Source of the DNA: Phycisphaerales bacterium
GTDB lineage: Bacteria; Planctomycetota; Phycisphaerae; UBA1845
Assembly: GCA_020852275.1 (NCBI GenBank)
Contig: JADZBE010000031.1
Location: forward strand, 1 to 49,249
Direction: 5' to 3'
DNA length: 49,249 bases
Part shown: positions 42,585-49,249 of the stretch, in pieces
How positions within the stretch are numbered: position 1 is the first letter of the stretch
Layout of the letters: each line of letters starts with the position of its first letter
The notes under the pieces: model-generated
What the model saw: the letters and a program-made list of their open reading frames with translations, nothing else
Databases searched by the model: none
Told to the model about the DNA's origin: nothing
Made by a program: the position numbers and the translations under genes

Positions 42585-43958
42585 TCAATTGCACGCCGCG
42601 TCCGCCGGAGCGTCGCATTCTTTGAGGGTGATGTGATACGTGCCCAGCGGCGCAACGGGGTCGAGGCGTTTGAACTTCGCCTTGGCCGTGCCGTCAGGGC
42701 GGACCGTGCGCTGCTTCATCCGTTTCCAGTAGTCGAGCACAAACGTCAGCGTCGCGCCCGGTTTCGCGCCGGAGAGCCTCGCGCGGACGGCGGTCGTGCC
42801 GTCGGTTTGCGGCAGGCACGCCGCTTCCATGTGCTCCGTGAACGAGCACTGGTCGCAGTCGTCAATGCAGGGGATGCGGGCGACGAAGGCCTCGGTGCTG
42901 AATTCTCCCTCGTGAATGCCCTCACCCACGATCGTCTTGCCGTCATACGAAACGGCCCACGCGATGCCCAGTCGCCAGTTTCCCAGATCCAGGCCGAACT
43001 CGTCGGTCAGCAAGCTGTTGAGGTTCACAACGCCGCGCCCCGGCGTCCACGCCACGGCCTGGTCTTTGGAGCCTAAGTCGCTGACGCCGACGATGACTTG
43101 GCCCAGGGCGGAGGAGGCGTAGGCTTCGCTGAATCGATAGCGCTGATCGTCCAGTACGGGCAGCACGGCCAGGCCTTCTTCGTCCGACCAACGCAGGGGC
43201 TTTGCCGAACTTCCGGGGTTTGCCCGCCCTACGATTACGTGGCCGTCGGGGGAGATGCCCAAGGCTCGTGGCGTTTCCCAACCTTCCGGTTTCTCCAGTT
43301 CAACGAATCCGTCGACCTTGGTCCAACTAAACGCAGCCCGGCCATTGTAAGAATACCCGTGGCCTACCAGAATGTTCCCATCCGCGGACACACCCAGGGC
43401 AATGCTATACAATTGCCCGCCTTCCATGCCGCCCAGTGGGACCAGCCCGTGTCTTGGATCCCATCGGAACGCCTCATAATTCTCCGATCGGTCTGAGCTT
43501 CCCCAGCCCGCAACCACGGAGCCGTCCCAATTTGTGGCGAATGCAGAGGTGACGTGTTCTCCGCCCGGCAGATCGCCCAGAAGCTCGAAGGCACCGGTTG
43601 AAAGGTTCCAGCGGTACGGTTCCTCCGGAGGAGTTGACGTCCCGACGAGGAACTTCCCGTCGCCCGACACGCCACCCAGCGTGGTGTCCACTCTGTTGCA
43701 TCCGACGAGTCCCGAATCTTTCGTCCAGTAGAAGGCCTCCGCAGGAAAACCGCGAGAGCTTTCTCCTCCCACCACAAGCCCATCCGCCGACACGCCTTGC
43801 GCGCGGCTGATGGGATTATTGGGATCGATAAACCCCAACGCATGGATTTCAACGGATTGCGCGTATGCAATGCCACCCCATTCGATCGCCATATTCTGTG
43901 CCAAGACAATCAACAGGCAGATTGCCGCATGGCTTCGTCGACGTCTTGAGTCAAGCAT
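42585..43958 (-). CDS. secreted HAF-repeat propeller protein with C-terminal Cys module
   Basis: The protein is 457 residues. The ATG at 43958 was chosen: CCAGGAG lies about 10 nt upstream and the protein then begins with a signal peptide ending GGIAYAQ. Residues about 35-370 are HAF-type extracellular repeats of the form GVSADGLVVGGESS and GISPDGHVIVGRA alternating with AFYWTKDSGLV and FRWDPRHGLVPLG, giving a propeller. The last about 85 residues (from CSFTEHMEAAC to the end) are a cysteine-bounded beta module that also occurs twice in the FG-GAP protein at 47189-49249. The ligand is unknown. Confidence 0.85.
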   Translation of the reverse strand: MLDSRRRRSHAAICLLIVLAQNMAIEWGGIAYAQSVEIHALGFIDPNNPISRAQGVSADGLVVGGESSRGFPAEAFYWTKDSGLVGCNRVDTTLGGVSGDGKFLVGTSTPPEEPYRWNLSTGAFELLGDLPGGEHVTSAFATNWDGSVVAGWGSSDRSENYEAFRWDPRHGLVPLGGMEGGQLYSIALGVSADGNILVGHGYSYNGRAAFSWTKVDGFVELEKPEGWETPRALGISPDGHVIVGRANPGSSAKPLRWSDEEGLAVLPVLDDQRYRFSEAYASSALGQVIVGVSDLGSKDQAVAWTPGRGVVNLNSLLTDEFGLDLGNWRLGIAWAVSYDGKTIVGEGIHEGEFSTEAFVARIPCIDDCDQCSFTEHMEAACLPQTDGTTAVRARLSGAKPGATLTFVLDYWKRMKQRTVRPDGTAKAKFKRLDPVAPLGTYHITLKECDAPADAACN

Positions 43959-44022
43959 TGTTGGAATGCTCCTGGAAACCGCATGATCGCGTTTGCGGAA
44001 ATGAAAGAAAGGAAAGCTCAAT

Positions 44023-44054
44023 GGGCGGTCCGGTCAACACGCGCCGGACCGCCC
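44023..44054 (-). terminator. hairpin terminator after the FG-GAP protein gene
   Basis: A perfect 11-bp stem (GGGCGGTCCGG with CCGGACCGCCC) with a 10-nt loop lies 25 nt after the stop codon at 44080. The tail is pyrimidine-rich but not a pure U run. Confidence 0.7.
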
Positions 44055-44079
44055 CGCGCCCCGATTCCGCGTCCACCGA

Positions 44080-45551
44080 TTACATCTGGTTGATCATCAC
44101 ACTGATATTGGCCGAGCCTTGATTGGCCGTGACCAGGTCGCCATTGCCGTCCTGATCCAAGTCCACGATAATGACGCGCACCGGATACAGCGCCTCATCC
44201 TCGCCGCCGCCCGGCGGCTCAGCGCTGATCCAATAACTGCCGCCGGTGTCGAACTGGAACTTGTTGGAAAGCGAAGGCAGACCGCCCAGGCCGATCAGGA
44301 TCGCAACTTCCGTGCAGGCGGGCAGCGTCGCCGCCAAGTCGAGCCGTTGATTACCGTTCAGCAGACCTGTGGTGACGCCCGCCACAATGTCGGCGGTAGT
44401 GCAATTGCCGTGGGCAATCACATACTTGTCGCCGCCGGCCGTGTGAGGATCGCAGTCGTGCGTGAAGCCGCCGTGACCATCGCCGTACAACACGCGCAGC
44501 TCACCCCCGGAGGAATCGATCACCGCGGCGTCGCCCACGGTTCCCGGATTGAAGGTCCCGGCGGTCACGTCGGTCCAGCCCCATGTGACGCTGCACGGGT
44601 CGGGATAATCGTCCAAGTCGAAATCGTAACCGCCGTTGTTGGTCAACTCGGACGATTCGTCATCCCCGACGTTGCAGGTCACAAGATCATAAAGACCGTT
44701 ACTGGGGGAGTCGTTGTCGAAATGCGCGCTGGCAATGTCGAAAGCCGATGAGTAATCGCCCATACCGAGATCGTCCGAGTCCGCCGGCGTGAGAACCCCG
44801 CTCCCGTTGTTCGAGTACACATATACCTTGTCATTGCCCACGGTGCCTCTATCGTCATGACAATCGTCTCCTGCCACGGCGACGTCAAAGGCGGAACCGG
44901 AGAATTGCTGAACGACCAGTCCACGAATGGGCGTAGCCGTCTCGTATACTGCGTCCACCTGAAAGTCCCCAGTCCCATCCCCAAAGCAGACATAGATGCC
45001 CCAACTGCCTACCTCGTCATCGTCGGGGTCGCCGTCGCCGGCGCTGATTACGAGGTCGAGGTGGCCGTCTCCATCCAAATCCGCAAAAGCCACCTCGTTG
45101 GGGGAACAGTCTGCGCACACATCAATATCGATCGGGGCCTCGAAGCCGTTGGAGGTGGGAGACCAGTCGCCCGAGTTGATCAGGATCGAGACAGAAGGCG
45201 TGAGCGGGGGATCGTCGATGTTGCAGTTGGTGATGTTCACTGAGGAGTTGGCCACGGCCAGATCCGGGTAGCCGTCTTCGTTCACGTCGCCGGACGCCAA
45301 CCCGAAGGGATACCCCGCGTCCGATCCCAGCCCCGTGGCCGTGAACACGACGGCATTAGAAAACGTGGGCACCGTTTCAGACCCTCGCACCTCGGCGGAC
45401 GGAATCGCCCCACCGACGGCCAACCCCAGGAAACTCAGCGCGATCCTTCGCGCCGATCGCGGGCAGGAGCGCCGCAGGAAGCCCCGCGCGGCGCATGAGC
45501 GCGCGCAGTTAGAGAGAGAGAGAGAGAGAGAGAGAGCAATTCCCGTACCAT
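44080..45551 (-). CDS. secreted FG-GAP/VCBS protein, out of frame through (CT)13 at its 5' end
   Basis: The body (stop at 44080) carries FG-GAP/VCBS blades with calcium loops: SGDVNEDGYPDLAVAN, FADLDGDGHLDLVISA and DLDQDGNGDLVTANQG. It is preceded by a signal-peptide-like RRIALSFLGLAVGGAIPSA. The best start is the ATG at 45551: AAGGAG lies 8 nt upstream and a strong promoter about 160 nt upstream. From this ATG the frame enters (CT)13 and then stops after about 25 codons. With 12 CT units it would read MVRELLSLSLS straight into the signal peptide and body. The body frame is open upstream to 45885, but no start there has a ribosome-binding site, and codons above about 45705 lie outside the predicted transcript. 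As sequenced the gene appears switched off. Confidence 0.8.
45511..45536 (-). repeat. dinucleotide tract (CT)13 (AG on + strand)
   Basis: Thirteen perfect AG units on the plus strand, read as CT on the coding strand, 12 nt after the ATG codon at 45551-45549. Confidence 0.97.
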
Positions 45552-45678
45552 ACTTTCGACTCCTTCCGAATAGCGACACGGACCGCCGGCACCGCCTGAC
45601 CATCAGGAGCATCCGCGGTCCAGTACAGAGCGTCTTTCGCTTCGCTTGGAGTCCCACCCACGCAAAGGGCAGGGCTGC

Positions 45679-45703
45679 GCCATCGGCGCATGACGCCGAT
45701 GGC
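45679..45703 (-). promoter_or_regulatory. perfect dyad just downstream of a promoter, possible operator
   Basis: GCCATCGGCG and CGCCGATGGC pair perfectly over a 5-nt loop. The dyad starts 7 nt downstream of the -10 element, so it covers the expected transcript start to about +25. It may be an operator or a 5' mRNA hairpin. Confidence 0.55.
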
Positions 45704-45710
45704 TGATTGC

Positions 45711-45740
45711 ATTGTACCGCATTCAGGGCTGTCGTGTCAA
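45711..45740 (-). promoter_or_regulatory. strong candidate sigma70 promoter of the FG-GAP gene
   Basis: On the minus strand TTGACA (45735-45740) and TACAAT (45711-45716) are separated by 18 nt. The transcript start would be near 45703. Confidence 0.65.
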
Positions 45741-45945
45741 GAACGGTCTCCTGAACGGAGATTATTGCGAATTTGACCCCACGGCTCGGCTCGCCGAAGC
45801 GCCGTTTGCACGTCCGAAGCAAGCTCCCACCAGGACTCCCCTTCCGCGACCCCTCCGCTGAGGACAGGGAAGGCGTGGGAATCATGCGGATGTGCAGCCG
45901 CTACCCCAAGCCGTCCGTGTTGGACCGCAAGCCCGGCCCGCGCCG

Positions 45946-46890
45946 TCAGGTCTGATCAAACAGGGCCGTGGACAGATATCGCTCGCCGAAGCTTGCCAGC
46001 ATGGTCACGATGGTCTTGCCCTTGTTTTCGGGCAGGCGCGCCACGCGATCCGCCGCGGCCAGCGCGGCGCCGGAGGAGATGCCGCAGAGGATGCCCTCCT
46101 CCTTGGCGGCGCGCTTCGCCCAGGCGAAGGCGTCCTCGCTCGAAACAAGCACCGTGTCGTCCACGACGTCCATGTTCAGCACGCCGGGGATGAAGCCGGC
46201 GCCGATGCCTTGAATGAGATGCTTGCCCGGCTGGAGCGGCTGGCCCTTGCGCTTCTGCGTGATGACCGGCGAGGTTTCCGGCTCGACCGCGTAGCACTTG
46301 AAGCCCGGCTTGCGCGACTTGATCACTTCGCCCACGCCGGTAATCGTCCCGCCCGTGCCCACGCCGGAGACGAGAATGTCCGCCTTGCCGTCGGTGTCGT
46401 CCCAGATTTCAAGTGCCGTCGTCTTGCGGTGAATTTCCGGGTTGGCCGGGTTGTTGAACTGCTGCGGAATCCATGCGTCGATCTCCTGCGCCGCGAGGCG
46501 CTCCGCGGCCGTGATCGCGCCGCGCATGCCCTCCGTCGCCGGCGTCAGCACGATGTTGGCGCCGAGGATCTTGAGCACCGCGCGACGCTCCATCGACATG
46601 CTCTCCGGCATGGTCAGCGTCAGCTTGTACCCCTTGGCCGCGCACACGAACGCCAGCGCGATGCCCGTGTTGCCCGAGGTCGGCTCGATGACGTGCGTCT
46701 TCGGCGTCAACCGCCCGTCCTTCTCCGCGGCCTCGATCATCGAAACGCCGATGCGGTCCTTGACGCTGCTGAGCGGGTTGAAGAACTCGAGCTTGGCATA
46801 GACCTCGGCCGGCGCCTGGATGAGCCGGCGGATTTTTACCAGGGGCGTCCTGCCGATCGTCTTGAGAATGTTTTCGTTGAGCCTTGCCAT
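45946..46890 (-). CDS. cysK: cysteine synthase (O-acetylserine sulfhydrylase)
   Basis: The protein is 314 residues, the normal length. It makes L-cysteine from O-acetylserine and sulphide using PLP in the cytosol. The PLP lysine is in [11 protein letters not shown] (near residue 44), the substrate loop is [13 protein letters not shown], the phosphate-binding loop is [17 protein letters not shown], and [15 protein letters not shown] near the C-terminus is typical. The start ATG has GAGG 7-8 nt upstream and a candidate promoter at 46944-46973. It sits between two propeller-protein genes on the same strand but has its own promoter, so it is probably transcribed alone. Confidence 0.96.
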   Translation of the reverse strand: MARLNENILKTIGRTPLVKIRRLIQAPAEVYAKLEFFNPLSSVKDRIGVSMIEAAEKDGRLTPKTHVIEPTSGNTGIALAFVCAAKGYKLTLTMPESMSMERRAVLKILGANIVLTPATEGMRGAITAAERLAAQEIDAWIPQQFNNPANPEIHRKTTALEIWDDTDGKADILVSGVGTGGTITGVGEVIKSRKPGFKCYAVEPETSPVITQKRKGQPLQPGKHLIQGIGAGFIPGVLNMDVVDDTVLVSSEDAFAWAKRAAKEEGILCGISSGAALAAADRVARLPENKGKTIVTMLASFGERYLSTALFDQT

Positions 46891-47188
46891 GAGAAACCTC
46901 GCATCTCCAAAATACGGCCCGGAAGGGGTTGGAACGATGCTTCAGGATAGTGAACGCGACCGAGCCGTGTCAACGATGACGCGAAGCCGTGTCGACCCGG
47001 GCGTGAATGGACCATGCTTACATAGACAAGACGGGGGCTGCGAGCTGGAGCTTCAATGCCTTCAGCGAGCGGCTTGCGGGCACGACGTGTAACGAGCGCC
47101 GGTTCCGTTGGGTGAGCGCGACTCGATTCCAGATCGCCGGCGCCCGCGGGCTTTCAGGAGGCCTTGTCGGCAAACGTACTTCTTCTCG
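46891..47188. other. 298-nt intergenic region upstream of cysK
   Basis: It contains the cysK promoter candidate. A short repeated word (ACGTACTTCTT/GCGTACTTCTT near 47175 and 47200) spans the end of the next gene. No gene is seen. Confidence 0.5.
46944..46973 (-). promoter_or_regulatory. candidate sigma70 promoter of cysK
   Basis: TTGACA (46968-46973) and TATCCT (46944-46949) on the minus strand are separated by 18 nt. The leader would be about 45 nt. Confidence 0.5.
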
Positions 47189-49249
47189 TCATGGGCAAGC
47201 GTACTTCTTGTCGGCTGTCGTCCCGCAACCCCAGACCACCGCCGCGGTTCCCTCGGCGGGTGCGACTCCTTGGATTCTCACCTTCGCCGTGCCGTCCTCC
47301 GACAGCGTGCCCGACCGGTGCTCGCCGCTGGAGAGCGTGACCGTGTAGGTGTCGCGGGGAGCGCCGCCGCCGCCCGCCAGTTGCACGATCACCTCGATGA
47401 CGCCGTCGCGCTGCGTGCAGTCGGCGGCCACGATGCGCTCTTCACCTGTGCAATCCGGCGGCGTGGTGCGCTCGAAGAGGTACGCCGTGCCGGGTCGAAA
47501 CGTCTTGCTTCCGTCCTTCGGCGCCCCGACGAGGGCCGTGAATTCGGACAGGGCGACGCTTTCCCCGAATCCGCAGTTCTTGTACCTGGCATCACTGGTG
47601 AACATGTTTGTCTGCGACCAGACGCCGGAGACGTTCCTGTACATGTAGGCCGCGCCGGAGTTGGTGCGGCGGTTGTCGTCATACGGAGCGCCAATCAGAG
47701 CTGTGTCGCCCAACATGGCAATGGACGCCCCGAAATAGGCGTTGCCCCGCGCGTCGGCGCGGGTGAGCTTGTCGGTCTGCCGCCAACTGCCGTTGACTTT
47801 CTCGAAGACGCTGACTGAACCCACGTTGTACCAGCCCATGTCGTCGGAGGGCGCGCCGACGAATGCGATCCCGTTCGAGACTGCGACGGAACTCCCGAAA
47901 CGCGCGTCCCGTTCCCTTTCGTCGAGAGTCAACTTCCCGACCTGAGTCCAAACTCCGCCGAGGTTCTCAAAGACATACGCCGAACCCGAGTTACGCCCGC
48001 GGGTGTCCTTGTCGGGGGCGCCGACGATGGCAATGTGTCCTGAGAGGGCCACCGATAATCCGAAATGATCGGATCCACTCCCATCCGCAGCCTTCAGCAC
48101 GGCGATCTCCTGCCAGACTCCATCGGTTTTCTCAAACACGTAAGCCGCCCCGCGCCCGTTATTCCCTGAGTAAGCCCCAATCAACGCCGCGTCGTCGAAC
48201 ATGGCGATGGAGATTCCGAAGTAATCGCTGCTGGTCGCATCGCTGGCCGTGAGCTTGGCGGTCTGGGTCCACCCGCCGCCGGCTCTTTCAAACACATAGA
48301 CTGAGCCGGAGTCGGTCCCGTGGTCGTCGTCGCGGTAGGCTCCGATGAGAGCAGTGTCACCCGCCAACGCGACATCCGCTCCTAAACGATCATCCTGTGC
48401 ACCATCGGGAGCGAGGAGCTTGGCGGTCTGGCTCCATGCGCCATCGATATTCTCGAAGACATACGCCGAGCCGGCATCGCGCCCGCGATCATCGTCGCCA
48501 AAGGCCCCGACGAGCGCGGTAGCACCGGACACCGCAACGGACACGCCAAACTCATCCGACGCGGCCCCGTCGTCAGCCGTCAGACGCGGGCCTTTCTGCC
48601 AGCCCAGCGGATCGCCACAGGCGAACGGCTCCTCCGCCGTCGCTCCGCAGCCCCATGTCACGGTGGCGGTCCCCGATCCCTCGGCAACCTCCATGAACTT
48701 CACGCGCGCCTTGCCGCGGGACGAGAGTCTTACCCACTCGCTGCGGCCCTCGGACAAGGCGACAGTGCACGTGTCCGCGGGCGAGCCGCTGCCACCGCGC
48801 AGCGCGACGGTCAACCGGTTCACCCCGCTGTGCGAGCGGCACTGAACGTGGGCGATGCGCTCGTTGCCGGTGCACGCGGGCGGCGGGAGAGGATCGAAGA
48901 CATAGACGGCCCCTGACCAGATCCCGCGCTCGCCGTCGCCCCCCGCACCGATGAGCGCGGTGTCTTCCGCCAGCGCAACGCTGCCCCCGAACCCGCCGTT
49001 CTTCTGACCATCGGCGGGGCTGAGCTTGTCCGTCTGCACCCATTCCCCGTTTACCCGTTCGAAACGGTAGGCCGAGCCGGACTCGGGGCGGCGTCCGTCG
49101 TTGTCGGGCGCGCCCACGAGCGTGGCGCCGTCCAGCAGCGCAACGGACCATCCGAAATAGTCGCCTTCGCCGGCATCCGCGGCGGTGAGCTTGGCCGCCT
49201 GGCTCCACTTGCCGCCCTTCCTCTCAAAAACGTACGCGGCGCCTGAGTT
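47189..49249 (-). CDS. secreted FG-GAP propeller protein with two Cys modules, 5' end outside the window
   Basis: The reading frame is open to the right edge, so the N-terminus and signal peptide lie beyond the window; at least 686 residues are visible. The C-terminal part has exactly seven FG-GAP units, each with a xxFG start, S-V-A-V/L-x-G-x-x-A-L-V/I-G-A-x-x-D-D strand pattern and AYVFE-x-x-x-G-x-W ending, which predicts a seven-bladed propeller. It is followed by a Cys module of about 85 residues (CTGEERIVAADC onward). Before this propeller lies another Cys module (CTGNERIAHVQC) preceded by at least two more FG-GAP units. The layout is thus propeller-module repeated twice, an internal duplication or gene fusion. 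Probably cell-surface or secreted. Confidence 0.87.
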   Translation of the reverse strand, partial: NSGAAYVFERKGGKWSQAAKLTAADAGEGDYFGWSVALLDGATLVGAPDNDGRRPESGSAYRFERVNGEWVQTDKLSPADGQKNGGFGGSVALAEDTALIGAGGDGERGIWSGAVYVFDPLPPPACTGNERIAHVQCRSHSGVNRLTVALRGGSGSPADTCTVALSEGRSEWVRLSSRGKARVKFMEVAEGSGTATVTWGCGATAEEPFACGDPLGWQKGPRLTADDGAASDEFGVSVAVSGATALVGAFGDDDRGRDAGSAYVFENIDGAWSQTAKLLAPDGAQDDRLGADVALAGDTALIGAYRDDDHGTDSGSVYVFERAGGGWTQTAKLTASDATSSDYFGISIAMFDDAALIGAYSGNNGRGAAYVFEKTDGVWQEIAVLKAADGSGSDHFGLSVALSGHIAIVGAPDKDTRGRNSGSAYVFENLGGVWTQVGKLTLDERERDARFGSSVAVSNGIAFVGAPSDDMGWYNVGSVSVFEKVNGSWRQTDKLTRADARGNAYFGASIAMLGDTALIGAPYDDNRRTNSGAAYMYRNVSGVWSQTNMFTSDARYKNCGFGESVALSEFTALVGAPKDGSKTFRPGTAYLFERTTPPDCTGEERIVAADCTQRDGVIEVIVQLAGGGGAPRDTYTVTLSSGEHRSGTLSEDGTAKVRIQGVAPAEGTAAVVWGCGTTADKKYACP

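Larger units (their letters stand above)
45552..45945. other. 394-nt intergenic region: leader and promoter of the FG-GAP gene
   Basis: It holds the AAGGAG site (45560-45565), a perfect 10-bp inverted repeat (45679-45703) and a promoter (45711-45740), all on the minus strand. Nothing else is recognised up to the end of cysK. Confidence 0.65.

Noticed and set aside
45552..45885. N-terminal extension of the FG-GAP protein up to 45885
   Set aside because: The frame is open but its starts lack ribosome-binding sites, the predicted promoter lies inside it, and it would put about 130 odd residues before the signal peptide.

Overview
The window is 49 kb of a GC-rich bacterial chromosome (roughly 60-65% G+C by eye, with AT-richer patches). 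The repertoire suggests a Planctomycetota-like organism. It has many large secreted propeller and beta-helix proteins (PQQ-type, FG-GAP/VCBS, choice-of-anchor Q), a giant FG-GAP lipoprotein, TPR proteins, and ordinary housekeeping genes (rpsT, def, murD, queA, accD, rpe, cysK, a tRNA-Ala). This placement is inferred from gene families; no rRNA is present.

Layout. 0.2-4.5 kb: two tandem paralogous PQQ-propeller exoproteins and a Cys-rich exoprotein. 4.6-10.8 kb: a TolB-propeller/amidohydrolase fusion, peptide deformylase, a TPR protein and ribosomal protein S20. 11.0-15.1 kb: a small membrane protein, a methylglutaconyl-CoA-hydratase-like crotonase, a Bax-inhibitor-1-like membrane protein, and an acyl-CoA carboxylase alpha subunit that stops before its biotin-carrier domain and carries seven in-frame 21-nt repeats. 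15.2-19.9 kb: two secreted beta-helix proteins, one with a 14-G tract in its signal-peptide codons. 20.3-23.9 kb: selB-selA (selenocysteine insertion) and tRNA-Ala(GGC). 24.4-26.6 kb: an M16 peptidase coupled to a membrane protein. 26.8-28.9 kb: a sugar-type ABC permease and binding protein without an ATPase gene beside them. 29.2-31.9 kb: murD-queA. 32.4-36.7 kb: a 1457-residue FG-GAP lipoprotein. 37.2-40.4 kb: rpe, a small membrane protein, accD and an SGNH hydrolase. 40.6-42.4 kb: an Agl23-like GT-C membrane protein. 42.6-49.2 kb: three more propeller exoproteins, with cysK between the second and third; the last runs off the right edge.

The most unusual signal is a pair of simple-sequence tracts at the 5' ends of genes for secreted proteins: G14 in the signal-peptide codons of the 991-residue beta-helix protein, and (CT)13 just after a strong ribosome-binding site and ATG of an FG-GAP protein. 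In both, a shift of one repeat unit switches between the full protein and an early stop. These look like phase-variation (contingency) loci acting on the exoproteome. G14 is in the ON register here. (CT)13 is OFF from its best start, and (CT)12 would be ON.

The second theme is small repeats. They include palindromic 25-nt units with a 31-nt period in two arrays, a 97-nt element present twice (once inside a coding sequence), a 47-nt element present twice, and short in-frame tandem repeats in two enzymes. A cysteine-bounded module of about 85 residues recurs near the C-termini of two otherwise different propeller proteins and may serve surface attachment.
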